A DNA stretch of 64,000 nucleotides. It comes from Ligula intestinalis (taxonomy: Eukaryota; Platyhelminthes; Cestoda; Diphyllobothriidea; Diphyllobothriidae). Shown here piece after piece: positions 12,452 through 24,529 of the stretch. Location: NCBI GenBank assembly GCA_036362985.1, contig JAYGXS010000008.1, forward strand, positions 21,955,470 to 22,019,469, read 5' to 3'. The first letter of the stretch is position 1; each line of letters starts with the position of its first letter. The notes under the pieces were generated by a model that was not told the DNA's origin, did no database searches, and saw only the letters and a list, made by a program, of their open reading frames with translations. Both the position numbers and the translations under genes were made by a program.

Positions 12452-12471
12452 TTGTGTGTGTGGGTGTGTGT
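12452..12471 (+). repeat. (TG)n microsatellite
   Basis: Short GT-rich tract with one interruption. Confidence 0.8.
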
Positions 12472-12654
12472 CCTCAGCGCTGCGGTTCGGGCGCGTTAGC
12501 CTTTTGTGCGTGCGGTTTTCTCGTGTTGGAGATTCGTCCTCCTGACCCCTCATGTGTGCTGCCGTCCGAACAGTGTGTCACAATTGAGGCAAAGGTTCGC
12601 ATCCCTGCTACCTTCCCTCCCCCGCCCCTATGACCGATAATTGACCCCTCCCCT

Positions 12655-12880
12655 ACACATTTTGCTTTCCCTCGTTAACAGTTAATTACCCCCCCCCTTT
12701 TATATGTTGGCTGCTTTCTTAATTGGCCCCTTTCCCCTATAAACATTTTGCTTGCTTTCTTTGACAGTTAATTAACCCCCCGCCCCTACCCCTGTTAATT
12801 TTGACTGCTTTCGTTGACGGTTACTTGCCCCCCCCCCCCCTTCCCCCTATATATGTTGCCTGCTTTCGTTGATGGTTTTA
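12655..12880 (+). repeat. C-rich minisatellite, ~50-bp period
   Basis: About four to five degenerate copies of a ~50-bp unit: TGCTTTCGTTGACAG-like, then GTTAATTA, then a run of 5-15 C residues, then TATA. Copies vary mainly in the length of the C run. The strand asymmetry (C/T on this strand) is strong. It lies between the Tigger pseudogene and the hammerhead-like motif at 12884. Confidence 0.8.
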
Positions 12881-12883
12881 TCT

Positions 12884-12919
12884 CTGACGATGGACTCCCG
12901 CAAGAGTTCGAAAGCTCAG
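12884..12919 (+). ncRNA. hammerhead-ribozyme-like motif
   Basis: The core CTGACGA (12884-12890) fits CUGANGA. A stem II follows: GGACTC (12892-12897) pairs with GAGTTC (12904-12909) across a six-base loop, with one G-T pair. GAAA comes next at 12910-12913, then GCTC. One extra T sits between the core and stem II. AGCT after GAA is self-complementary, as is ACGT in other copies, which would allow a short stem III between two copies. Activity is untested. A 74-codon frame over this region is treated as a shadow. Confidence 0.5.
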
Positions 12920-13231
12920 AAAAATAAAACTCCGATTCCAGTGATCGAACCTGCTTCTTCTCAGTGTGTCACAAAATTTAACTTGACAAATGAAAACAAA
13001 TCACATCCGGCATCTTGTTTTGCGCAAGACTGGCCAAAATTATGCAATCAGTTGCGCACGCAGAAAGGTGAGAGTCTCACTCTATCCTGTTGACAAACTG
13101 GGCTTTGTAGCCGGTGACTAGGCTTATTAGCTGGCGGACTTTGCTATGTAAAATTCCATCCAAAGCTGATTTGGGCTTAATACGCGGCTGGGCCTATTAA
13201 CAGTAGCAGATACTGTTTTCTACTCATGTCT

Positions 13232-13345
13232 CTGATGATGAATCCGCGCTGGATGTCAAAACGTCAGGTGAATAAGCGTGTTGTCCCAGCAGTCGAGTCT
13301 TCTTCTCAATTGCTCCCTGGGACTCGCATGTTCGCTTTTATTGGA
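13232..13345 (+). ncRNA. hammerhead-like repeat with 3' extension
   Basis: CTGATGA (13232-13238) and ACGTCAGG are present, but the GAAA box reads AAAA (13258-13261) and stem II is weakened, so this copy is probably dead. The following ~80 bases, including TGTTGTCCCAGCAGTCGAGT and TTCGCTTTTATTG, match the sequence downstream of the copy at 60296. The repeated unit is therefore longer than the ribozyme-like core. Confidence 0.5.
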
Positions 13346-13924
13346 AAAAGTGCAGTAGTTCATGTAAAGATCGGATAAAAAAATTGTAGTTGATATTTTA
13401 TCATACATTTTGTCTTGGTAACGTGACCTGATGGATAAATTTGATTCGGAGAAAGCCACTTAGTAAGGAAAGCTACCTCTCTAGTTCAGGTAATTTAAGA
13501 GAAACAAGTAAAATTTTGACGGAATCTAAGGTCATCGGCTATCGAAAAAATTCCTATGGTATTAAGCAGAACACAATTAAGCCTTGTAGCTTTAAACGGA
13601 GCCTAAAATGATCAAATATAGTGTAATATGTTCCAATATAAAGCGAAAGTTAGCTGCTTCGTTTCCAAACAAATTGTATCTTATATTTTCAGATAATTAA
13701 AAAAAACTCGTCAAGATAGTCAATTTTTAATTGAAAATTACTTGGGGGGAGGGAGCATGCACAGAGGATTGAGACTTATTTTTAAATTATTTTTATTTCT
13801 TAACAAATAATAAGCACTTTTTATAAGTCTTTTAAGTTACAAATTTGCATGCGTTTTTTCATTATTATTTCAAAGTTCTCGTACTTGCTTTAAAGCAGTT
13901 TTTGGAGTAATTTTCAATCATTCG
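13346..13924. other. AT-rich, nothing recognised
   Basis: AT-rich stretch without a recognisable repeat partner or coding frame in this window. Confidence 0.35.
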
Positions 13925-15545
13925 CAGAGTTGGGTATTTTGTATGAGTTTTAGCCCATACTGTAGATAGGTGCTTCTCGCGGAGCTACAGCTACGCCATG
14001 TCTTGCGAGGACGCTGGCTAAAACTGACTTCCAAGCGGCAGTAGCGTCGAGGGGTGTTCGGAAAAAAATGGCTACCGGTGCAATTTCGTCAGCAGGTGCA
14101 TGCACAAACAAACCAGACGACAAAATCACACAGACGCCAAATTTTGGCAAGTGACTCCGTACGTCATAACTGTCTCGGTGACCGTTAGTCGCCTTCCCCC
14201 ACCGCTTTGCGTTTAAGTCGCACACACAGGCCGAAGGCGCCTATTATGCGTCCGTTAATGAAACCAAAAAGAACTTATTACTACGGGGCAAGATACACCT
14301 GGAGCCGTCTATCGGATCTGAAGCAGTTACGGACAAAACAACTATGTCGAAGAAACTGAAGGACTACTTCGGACGCTTATTGCCGAACGCACAGCAAAAG
14401 TGTGGCGAAATGACGCCAATTCTGAAGTCGCAAACGCGCATTCAAAGTCGATGAGACCGAAAATCTCATGAGAGGTGGCAACCACGTGATCTGCCAGTTA
14501 CTTGTGTAATGGTTCATGGCCCTTTAATTTATATACAAGTGCCATGACCAGCCTTAACCCATATTTGGTGCTAAGACCCAGTCAGGGCTCGGCCATCCGC
14601 CTGCGGGAACGCACAGGCAAACGCGTCGTATAATGCCAGCAGCATGGAGTCAGATGGTTGAGCAGTCATCCAGCAAAATGCCTCAGCATTACACAACCCG
14701 CACGCCGGCCATCAATTTGTTAGCACACAAGCGGGCAGTTATACCCCATAAAGGAGGAAGAGCTGTTAGTTTTCATACACATGCAGTAGCATAGCGACTG
14801 CATTCTATAAATACTGCAATTCCCCGTGGACGATCCAACCATTTTTGCTGCAGTCGAGAGGAAATCTGAAACGTCTCACCACCCTGGTCTAAGTACAGCA
14901 TACATCCTGGATCAGGATACCTCAAATTTTTGGGCAATTGCAACAGACCAATAGCAAACCACTTGATTTCGCAAAAACAGCTTCTGCCATCATCACATCT
15001 CACACACAGCACACACACACTCCTGGGGCACCACTCGAAGCAGTCAACACCAACCCTGGCTCTACATGAGACCGCAATGCAGTTTTTTCACTAAATATGA
15101 TGAAATATGGCTCAGATATTGATATCAAGTTTCACAACAAGGCACTATGCTGGGGAACTTAACCTACTTTTCAGGGACCCCTGTCCGAGTGCACGTGAAG
15201 GTTTCGACTCTCGTGTCAGCTTGCGCCTGCGCACTAGTGTCGGCCGCGTCCGGGCTGTCCCAACCGGGCAATTACTTTCCCGAGGCTGACTCATACATAA
15301 CCTCGCCGGTGGCGCTGTCGAGACTCCTTTTGATCATTGGATGCCGCCGTCGCGGCTGCTACGGACGCTTGCTCGTCGGACAGTCAACCTCCCTCAATGT
15401 ATCCTCCTCCACTGCCTCTATACAGAATGCACTCTTCCTCCCACCTGGCGTCCCACTTCTTCTCTTCCCATACGGAACCAGGCCTGAAGGTCGCTGCGGC
15501 TGCAGTCGTTGCACGAACTGGCGATCCAACGTCAACATTTAACTG
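13925..15545 (-). repeat. family C repeat, ~1.6 kb, minus orientation
   Basis: The reverse complement aligns with 24530-25765 and 25766-27210 (+), with 28570-29880 (+), and more weakly with 59700-60115 (-). Landmarks on the element strand: GAAGAAGTGGGACGCCAGG, TCAGCCTCGGGAAAGTAA, CCAGGGTTGGTGTTGACTG, AGCACCAAATATGGGTTAAG and GATTTTCGGTCTCATCGA. It ends near the stretch GCACCTATCTACAGTATGG. Open frames occur on both strands but none encodes a known protein. Class is unknown; no termini or target duplication were established. Confidence 0.75.
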
Positions 15546-16690
15546 AATACATTAACCCTGTTTCCCAAAGAACGGCTCAATCCCTTATCTTAACCCAGAT
15601 CATAACATTATTCCTAACTTCAAGACCTTAAGCGAAACTCGAACCTTAAAAACCAAACTCCTGCCTCTAGCCTTCAAGCCCTCTGCCTAAAATTAACTCA
15701 TCATAACTGTTACCTTAATTGCTCATATCACCATTATAGCTATGCCGAGGCTAATTAAACACACAAATCCAAATTATATGATTACTAATTTTTTGCCATG
15801 ACAACCATTACCACGTAAGGCTACATACGAGGCCGTCAACTTTTTGCACAAGGTTAGCTGTGTTTCTGGGCGCAGTTCCTATTCTCGTGTGTCTTGTCCA
15901 ACAGCGTACGGGCTGGACTAGAGAAGCAAAAACCTCATTCCGAATTATCTCTCTTTGGGCTTTTAGACCAAAACGTATGCACTGTTCCTTTAAGGAGTCA
16001 CTAACAAATCGGTCGGCGTAAACCTGACCGCAAAAATACCACAGAGTTATCCTCGCGTACGGCACGAGTCGACAAGAAGATGGGGCGGGACTTACTGGAT
16101 GGTTGGGGCCGTGCATTCATTCCATAAATAGATCTACTTTTTCCCCCTTCCATGCTACGACGTGCAACGCCCATGCGGCCAAGTGACGCAGCCCAGTTCC
16201 AAGCTAGGGATGCACACCGTCATCTCACGCCGTGAGACCACGGAAAGGTAGGTTGTCGCATTGCACTCTCGCAGTCTCTGATGCAGGTCCCTCTTTCGTG
16301 TCAGAAAGCTTCGGGAAATTCACCTACTAAGTCCGTGGTAATTTGCTCATTTTCCTTGCTGCGAAGCTTTCTCTTATTAATAGTAACTTCATTTACGCGC
16401 AAGCCAACTCTTTCGGACAGATGAGGTGTGCGCGCCGACAGTAGCCATTAGCTAACTCACACGCTAGCAAAGTTTTCGGTTCTGTTCAAAAAGCGTTTTG
16501 GCTTCATTATCCAACCTAGTTGCTTGCAGCGGTGGACCTAGTAAACAAAGTGAATCTGAACATGTTGTCGGTAGTCGATTGATGATTTTTCAGTATTTGT
16601 TCTGAAAACTGGGTTGCACCAACTACCAGAGGAACACCATTGTTGCTAACTACTTTGACTGTCATTCATTATTAGTGCACGCTCGCGCGT
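15546..16690. other. no gene recognised upstream of the tRNA
   Basis: Mixed sequence. A 102-codon minus-strand frame at 15808-16116 shows no recognisable domain. Confidence 0.3.
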
Positions 16691-16763
16691 GGCGCCATGG
16701 TGTAGTGGTCTAGCACTCAGGACTCTGAATCCTGCGACCCGAGTTCGAATCTCGGTGGTGCCT
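16691..16763 (+). tRNA. tRNA-Gln (anticodon CTG)
   Basis: This is a complete cloverleaf that delivers glutamine to CAG codons during cytosolic translation. The acceptor 5' strand GGCGCCA pairs with TGGTGCC, including one G-T pair. The D arm is GTGTAGTGGTCTAGCAC. The anticodon stem CAGGA/TCCTG has five pairs and holds loop CTCTGAA, with the anticodon at 16725-16727. The T stem CCGAG/CTCGG encloses TTCGAAT. The discriminator is T at 16763, as in other eukaryotic tRNA-Gln genes. There is no intron and CCA is not encoded. The internal A and B boxes serve as the RNA polymerase III promoter. Flanking sequence shows no SINE body, so I take it as a genuine gene. It is isolated: no other complete tRNA is in the window. 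Confidence 0.95.
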
Positions 16764-16766
16764 GAC

Positions 16767-16770
16767 TTTT
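16767..16770 (+). terminator. RNA polymerase III terminator of tRNA-Gln
   Basis: A TTTT run three bases after the discriminator base, the usual minimal Pol III stop. Confidence 0.8.
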
Positions 16771-17170
16771 CGTGATGCTTTAACTTACTGCATCCGTCTA
16801 TTAGATTGTAATCTAAAGGACAGAATAACGACTTATAATAATCCAGAAGGACACTATGGCAACATACGCGTGTTTTTGAGAAATTTTCGTTGGCTCAGTG
16901 CATTTATCGGGGAACGGGGTACGAATTAAAACATACGGTCAATCTTGTTTGTTTATTTTCAATACAAGTAAGCCGTAGGCCTAAGAAAGGGGAAGGGGCA
17001 ACTGGTTAAGCGACAGTGAAGGTTTGCCAGGGCCGCTCCAAAGGAAAAAAAGGGGAAAGGGAAAAAACGACAGGACGCGGAGGAATGCATGTACAGTACG
17101 CGCCAGAGTTCGTGCAATATGTCGATAAATGAGAAAGATTGATACCTTTTGCTAATCGACATTGACTAAG
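16771..17170. other. nothing recognised
   Basis: Spacer between the tRNA-Gln gene and the foldback element. A 67-codon minus-strand frame at 16959-17162 has no recognisable content. Confidence 0.35.
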
Positions 17171-18095
17171 GTTGTGAAAATTATTATCTTGTAGTCTATT
17201 CTGAAGTTATTACAGTCATGATAGGATGCGAGCTTTTAAATGAGCTTCGTTCTGACAAATAATAAAACGTTTGTGCTCTAAAAAGTAGCTACTTATATAT
17301 AATGCCTATTTAACATTGATGTTGACTGCCTTTAATGGAAACATTAAACGATACAATATTTCTCCTACTCGTTCGATAGAAAATTATACTTTCTTTAAAT
17401 GTTATACTTAGAGAAAGAAAGCGTATTTTTTGGTTTTAAAAATGTTTCTAAATTGCCGAATAATTTTAAAACCTACTGACTGCTACATTCGAAGTAAAGG
17501 TTTACACACTGGGCAGTGAGTGCCTCATGTTTAAGGAAAAGTTAATTTTTGCATGCAGTTTCAAGAAAAAAAATGTTTCATAAATGAGTTGATTATTACA
17601 TGTTCATTCATAATACATTGTATTCATCAATTTATTAATGCTCTCTATACTGTATAAAGCATGCCCTTCAGCTATAGCAACGTTTTATAAGGACGATGTG
17701 AATTCTTCCTCAGACTGTAGACGAAAATGTTCGTTTCCTTAAACATGATGTACACAGTGCGCAGTTTGAAAACCTTTAATTCAAGTAGGTTTAAAAATTA
17801 TTTGGCAATTCAGAAACTTTGTTAAAACCAAAATGTTCCATTTTATTTCAATATAAAATTTTAAGAAGACGTGATTTGCTTTCCAAACGGTACCAGAAAT
17901 AATTTTTTGTGCATGTTTTCCACAAATGCAGTCAAAATAAATGATAAAAACGCAGACTTTTTAAGTATTTACTTTTTACAGTTCATACGTTTTGTTAGTG
18001 GCCATAACAAAGCTCGTTAAAAAGCCCGCATGCTATCACGACTGAAATAAATTTAGAAAAGACTACATGATAATCAGTATCACAACCTGAGTCGA
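17171..18095. mobile_element. foldback (long terminal inverted repeat) element
   Basis: The first ~400 and last ~430 bases are imperfect reverse complements. Outer arms: CATGATAGGATGCGAGCTTT (about 17217-17236) matches the complement of GCATGCTATCACGACTG near 18027, and GCTTCGTTCTGAC matches the complement of the 18005-18015 region. Inner arms: 17410-17560 reverse-matches 17720-17830. Only a short AT-rich centre is unpaired. There is no coding frame, so a non-autonomous DNA element is likely. Related copies: 42650-43480, 41130-42000 and 61215-61990. Confidence 0.75.
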
Positions 18096-19593
18096 TGCCT
18101 ATGAGCGAAAGACTATCAATCTTAAGCATATGTCTGCATGTTTCACGAATTCCGGCGTGAACTGTTGTGAAGGGATCTTTGGTCATGCTAGGCTCGGTTC
18201 CTTTGTGCGCACAAAACCGGCTTTCTCAACCTGATATTTGCCACTTCCGCTATTGCAAGTAAACGCTAGCATTAAGACTTGAGGTACTTTGGTGGGACCT
18301 GATGAATCAAATGGAAGGCTTTGTTAGGGTCAACCAAATACCCGGTCTCAACGATAACTTATAGTGGCTAACGAGAGTTAATACCCATAAAAATAATAAA
18401 ACCTGTTAAATTTAATGCTCACACAAATCCTAGAAAGTAGCGGTTCAACTACTACAAACTCAGGCCATAGACTAGAATGATTTAAAAATGTATGTATGGG
18501 AAAGTTTAATGCAGATTTGCAAATATCCTAATACCTTTCTTCGGCAGTACCCGAGAATATACTTTCGAGAAGAAGTGTTTGGCTTTGTTTGCTAATAAAA
18601 CTCGCTTGTCCAGCAAACAGGAAATCGGTTGAGAAATCGGTTTTGTGACAAAGAGTGCTTAAACTGAACGGCCGCTTTTAGCGCCTGCTAACCTCAAGCA
18701 CATTCTCAGAATAGTCCACAATCATGCGAAGAAGTCACTTCACCACACTAGCAAAGAAAGTGTTTCCTCGTTTTCTGCCATTAAGAGAGGTGTTTCCTGA
18801 TTCGTTTCCCATTTAACCATATATTTGTCATTCTACGCCATCCTACACCAACCACCCCCTATTCACACGACTCCCTTGTATGCAAGGATGAGAATTCTGG
18901 AACACATATGTAAAAACGTGTAGCCCGTACAAACATTAAAAGTCATTATTCAGATGAAACTTTATCGAAAGCACGCGTACGCTTGTCAGAATCCTTTTAA
19001 GGCAATTTTTCATGATTGCTAATAAGTCAGAAATTACTCTTGCAGTGCCTGGTGCGTCATCTCCACATCTATCACGGGTTGCTATTTGACTTCATGTGGG
19101 GGGTTCAAAAGTAAGCCTCTTATGCTAATGGTGACAATAAAATGTCCCGTGCACTTACTGTCTAATAAGGTTGGGACCCACTATGCACTCACGGCCTTCA
19201 GCAAAAGGTACACGCCAGCTGGGTAATGCCCGCAGACAGGCCGTTCACACCATTATCTCGAGCAAACGCACACACGGCGCAAACATACTGTCATAATACA
19301 CAGCGTGAGAAGAGGTCAACCAGCCCCTATAACTTTCCAGAATGCCCGTTCACACGCCATACGCCAGGAGTTTTCTAGAAAAACCAAGACCTGGAGTGGA
19401 CAAGCTGAGGAAATCCGCTTGAATAAAGCCCTTGCTACCAGAACCGGTCCTTTGTCCCCTTCACCGTACTAGAAGGGTCATAAAAATAGACAGATGCGTT
19501 CATTATTAGATGCAGTTCCTTGGCACTGAATTTCCGTAGCGATAAGTGGTATACGCAGCAAAGGGGTGCAGAGCACAGCCAATGGGGTACCTA
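18096..19593. other. no gene recognised
   Basis: About 1.5 kb without a recognisable repeat partner or coding domain. Confidence 0.3.
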
Positions 19594-19670
19594 GCCCGTA
19601 GCTTAGTGCCAGATTATTGCACTATCTGGTGGTCAGTGACTCAAGCACTTGGGTTTGAAACCCAAGTCAT
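19594..19670 (+). mobile_element. tRNA-like SINE head, degenerate
   Basis: GTAGCTTAGTGCCAGA resembles an A box and GGGTTTGAAACCC a B box, about 55 bases apart. The order and wording resemble the tRNA-like heads at about 40780-40865 and 52100-52190. No cloverleaf can be closed, so this is a relic rather than a tRNA gene. Confidence 0.35.
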
Positions 19671-22600
19671 CTAGACCTGCGGTTGGGCACAGCTGGTGGA
19701 TGACATCCCATCTAGGTCTCGCTATTTTTTTTGGCAGACCTCTCCATCCTATAGAATTCATTGCTACGCGAGAGACCTTGGCAGTTGTAGACTGAGAGCC
19801 TAGACACAAGGTGATGAACACGCCCAGTAAACCCATCTGTAAACGCCTTTCTGTATCCTGGGTCACAACGCACCGGACTGTAGTGACTAGCGCCATGCAA
19901 ACGCTCCCTTGTGGACGCTTCGTGCTTTCGGCTTCTGGGAACAATTACCCTCCGCGAGAGGACAGTGGGACCCTGGCTCACTTGCACGAAACGATTAAAT
20001 TTGTAAATGTGTCTTAAAATGCTCGCTTTTCAGCACTTACGCCCTATAACATCTAGTACCTGCTCAGATGCCTCAGTACTGGACGTTACCTTCTCTACTT
20101 CTTCTCCCTGGTATTACTGTGTCTGATGTCACAAAGGATGTGTCAATTGATGCGTGACTCATGCAAATATATGGCCACCTTAAATTCTCGACTTTTAATG
20201 GATAAGCTTTTATAGGCAAAACATCTAGAATATGTAGGGCTTTTTCTTCTCTTGGAAATTACTTTCTGTTCTCGGTATAAGTCAGTATAGCTTTAAGTCT
20301 ACTCACATAGCCTGAAGTTTGATGTACATATTTGGGCCTAACTCCCACTGCGGGATAACCACGTAATATGCACATGCTTCAGAAGTATAAATTTATATTG
20401 TAATTTACAATGCTGACTGCACAGGTATAAACTAAGGAGTAGGCATTGCTGCCTGAGGTAAATGCTGTTGTCTCTTGACTGCCAAGTTGTGTCGATGCAT
20501 TTGGATAGAGACAATTTGCATAATGTAACCACAGAAGACGAAACTTTGGGCATCACTGGCAGTTTTGTAAACGAGATCATTCTTGCTCAAACAGTCAATG
20601 GTACCCTCACAGTTTTTTGGAGCCCTATGACCTTCCCAAGGTACTTTTAGACAGCCGAAAGTTTTACCCAACCTTGTGGGCTACTGGGTTCTAGGCGCAG
20701 CCCCTTCGGATTTCTGGGACTACATTTGGTTCGTTGAAAGCTTTACTTTGTCTAAGCCGCATCCGCAACAGTATGACACCCGTTGATGAAAGTTCTCCGA
20801 CCACAAACGGAACTTACTCGTCCCATGCTCTGCCTTGGGGCCCATTCTCAGTGCCCTGCCAACAGCCGCACACAATGGCTACAAGTCTAGGCGGAGTTCA
20901 TTAGCAACAAAGCCTAGGAAGGGAACTGGAATGTGTCTACTTCTGGCGCATTAGCCCTCACCAGCCAGCCACACCCAACCCTAAGCGGTGCACCACCCGA
21001 GGGTTGCCAGGCTAGCAGCCGCCAGTCTTTGCCTGCTCCCCTTTGAAGTGACACGTGCAATGTCCCCTTGTCACCTAAATGCAACAGAAGAAACACTTAA
21101 GTACAGGAGCAAAACAGAGTCACAAAAATTGGGGTTTTTGCGAAAGCATGTAAGGCCAGTTAGCTATGCTCTTATTTGGTCCGACGAGGTTGGTAGGAAG
21201 TCTAGTGTACCACCACCATCAAGTTGGCAGTGTTCTCGAGCACACGGAAAGCGCATTTTCCCCCTCCCTCCCTCCGTCCAACCAGTTCACATTCGCCAAC
21301 CTCATTCCCACAAACGCTTCCCCCTCCCCCCCACCAACCGTAAAATGTAGCATTGCAAGGTGTTTCATGGGGGGTAGGAGTGTGTGGTAAAACCCAAATC
21401 ATACTTAAGCACCCCATCAAAGGTTTACAGCCTTAATCCACACTGCTGTATGTCAGTAGTTAGCTCGTGCTTCGAAAAAATATGAGTACAAGCTGCGGCT
21501 GCGGCATTCAACGAACTCTGTCCTTCTAAGACTCTAAAATGAGTACATGCACCGAACACTATCACGGGCACGTGCGCGAAGCCGCGTGGTTTTTGGTCAT
21601 CGCACGGACTGCCTGTCTTTTGACCAGATAGCTAACCGTGCTGGAAAGTGCAAGCCAGGCCCTCGGTGCCTCGGGTGGCAGTGAGGGGAGAACCGCTATA
21701 GCACTGCACAATTATTGGCTGACTTGTAGGCGAGTGTGAAAAAAAGAACTCGTGACGAAAGCGGCGCGCGCGCGCGTTCTCGTTTGGGGGTCACCAGCTT
21801 AGCGAGTGTGAACGATCGACAATGCGATCCCGCGCCAAGAACAAGTAAAGACAAGCTGAGCGAGATAGCCACGGTGCAATGTGATCAACTGTCTACACCG
21901 ACCAGTCGAGAACGGAGGCAGGGGGTCAATTATGAACTTTTCATTGCCTAACCCATACTAGTTGAAGTGTAGCGCGAGACAGTTAGCAACATGAACTTGA
22001 ACAAAAATAGAAATAACTGCAAGTTGGGGAACGGCCTAGGAAATAGAATTAGTGTAGAAAGCTGTATAGCAATAAAAATGTAGGACATAGTTCCCTTGAT
22101 ACAGGACGCAGTTTCGCATGGGACAAAACACGCATCGTCGAAGTTTGCTCCTCCAATGAAGACCGAGAATGTCTTGAGGCTATGCACTCTGATTATTCAT
22201 GCATCGACAGACATATCGAGCTAAATTATTTTACACAAACGTTTTGAAGAAAGATGGAGAATGCGAGTGCCGAGAGCCGAACTGGCAACTACCAATCAGC
22301 GCTCATCCCAGATGACCATAATTTTTTTCTGTACGTCTGACACGTTAATTGCTCGTTGCACATTCTTTTTAATCTGAAGACGAGCTGGTGAACCACGCTC
22401 AAAAAAATATCAGAATAACTTAACCTTTTTGTTCCAAAGGACGTCCTTCCTTAAAATTACATTTCTTTAAACGTCTCCTTTCCTATTTATAAAAATAAAA
22501 GAAGGACCAAAGGCTACCACAATGACAGTAACTTAGCTTGACAGTTCAGTCGTTTGAGGCGAAAAAGTCCATTGCATGTGCCACGCAGAGCGCACTGTGT

Positions 22601-22834
22601 CCCCATGAATTTCGGGGGTAATATATTTTTAAAGAAGCGGACTTGTGTCGCATCTGTTGCACTCATTCCTCAGTCTGCAATTTGAAAACAGTGTTGGGAC
22701 GATTAGAGGCAAGCTTGGGTGCTGTGGATGGCAGAGCTCAATAGGTCACCTACGCATGCCAAATACAACCCACCAACCGCAAAAAAGTATCCACAGAACA
22801 AGGCCGAATAACGAGCAGCATCCAGCGCATTCTC
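19671..22834. other. no gene recognised
   Basis: About 3.2 kb of mixed sequence. Several overlapping frames (for example 19633-19987 on the minus strand, 20988-21350 and 21166-21390 on plus) have no recognisable domains and overlap each other on both strands. Confidence 0.3.
21763..21776 (+). repeat. short (CG)n tract
   Basis: Seven CG dinucleotides in an otherwise mixed context. Confidence 0.8.
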
Positions 22835-23260
22835 TTTTAGTGGGTCGCGCCTGGCCAACTAGCTGCGTCGAAGTGCACTTTCCAAAGGGCTCAACGATAC
22901 GGTTTCTCGACGTCTCGATCAGCCACTCATAGTTCCCGCATCTACACGGTTTGAGCAAGCGACAAATGGCAGGCTTGAACGCGCTCCCGACGCAGGCTGC
23001 TCCTTTGCTCAAAATCTCCAAGCCGACCTAGCCAATGAAAGCTTTCTTTCTCTGCCTTCAGCCCCGACTCCTCTCAGACCTCACTTGCGCCCCGGTCAAC
23101 CTCCTGAGCGGACGTGTCTCCCAAGTCAGACATTTCTTATCTACTCTCCTTTCCTTTGTGTACACAATATATTTTTTTCTACTACTCTGGCCTTCACCGA
23201 CTTCTCCTCTGCACTTAGTAACCATGGTCTGAAGAGCGCAGTTGCTAGGTTTAACTCCTG
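22835..23260 (-). repeat. family X repeat, minus orientation
   Basis: The reverse complement matches 33310-33790 closely. Landmarks on this strand: CCTAGCCAATGAAAGCTTTC, GCCCCGGTCAACCTCCTGAG, GTCTCCCAAGTCAGAC and CTTTGTGTACACAATATAT. The overlapping open frames here (23035-23285, both strands) are therefore repeat sequence, not genes. Confidence 0.7.
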
Positions 23261-24529
23261 GGATACTCTCTCGCTTTGATGGCAAGATATTAGCGCTGCA
23301 ACCAAGTATAAGCCTTCTGCGACTGATGTTTACTAGACTGGCCAGGAGGTGTCAGGCCGATCGGAAGTGTTCCCATCGTTGACTTCCAATATGCGCTCCA
23401 CATCAGGCTATTGCAGGGATTGTGAATTGCACATGGATTTGTTTAAGACTCGCGCCGCATCTACCAAACTTACTCTTCTGAAAACGAGCAGAAAAAACTA
23501 TTAAGAACTACCAAACGCTCGCATACCGTTGGTCATTTAAAATGGCACCCAAGATAATGTTAATCCGCAGGCTTGCCTAGGTAGGCTCGAAATCAAATTA
23601 CTTTTTGCGCAGGTCAGCAAGGTTGGATGCTTACAGGATTGTGCAGAGGGCGCCTTTTATAGTGGCCTGATTTTAGCCCACAGTGAAAATTCAGAATGAC
23701 AGCGCTGTCTGTTCTAGGTGAGGGCGATGTGTGTGAATGTTCACACGTAGCTAGGAGTCTTGCAGCTGACTTTAACAGTTGTTATCCTATAGTCTTTAAC
23801 TTGCATCGGTAATTGCACTGCCTTTAGGAAAGAATGGATGTTTTGGACCCCCTCCTGCCCCCAAAGAATATACGTTAATAAAAGCATGGGAAATCGCTGT
23901 CATAAACTAAGCTGGTGACTGATCTCACAAACCGCTATAAAAGTCATTTGATAAAGTTGGGAAAGTTTATTTATAAAAAATACTCATGAACCAAAGTTCA
24001 ACTTATGGTTTAAAGGCCACATACGAAGTTAAACGTTCAGTTGTTTCGGCAAGCTAACATCCGCCTTCCCAAGTAAAGCCACGGATGTCTTACTGACAGC
24101 TCGACGTCATTGCGATGATCCTTTTCCTGCGGGCAGTGTGGAAGCCTTAACTGTTTACTCAGTCTTTGAATAAGTACAAAGCCAGTGCTTGCTAGAGTAA
24201 TTTTATTTTTTTAAATTTATACGCATCCAGACGCATCAGACTTTGTGTATTCTTTTAGCCAACGCTCGTCTCTTCTGGGTTATTGGTAAAGCGAAGCAAT
24301 AAAACCACAAACAGTGATGATAATTTCAAGACTTTCTTTGGCCTCTGACGGTACGTCGATTTGGATGGTATTTATAAGCACTTCATTGGCGAAAGTGGCC
24401 GATGTAGTTGCTTATACTGACTGGGGTGTTCGACCCTGTGGTTGGGTAGTCGTTCGTTCTCATGGTTGTCAGCATACGCGCATACCTACCACTGCGGCTT
24501 ACATTAATTAGGGCAAGACCCTGGCCGCC
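23261..24529. other. no gene recognised
   Basis: Mixed sequence between family X and family C copies. A 65-codon frame at 24314-24511 is unassigned. Confidence 0.3.

Noticed and set aside
12655..12880. CRISPR-like array
   Set aside because: Units are degenerate, adjacent without unique spacers, and the setting is a animal nuclear genome; it is a minisatellite.
12869..13093. 74-codon frame over the hammerhead-like motif
   Set aside because: Its start is in the minisatellite and its body in the ribozyme-like repeat; homologous copies do not keep the frame.
15147..15542. 131-codon frame on the plus strand with relatives at 24632-24868 and 25602-26036 (both minus)
   Set aside because: It is antisense to the family C landmarks, low in complexity, and has no recognised domain; frames on both strands stay open here because of base composition.
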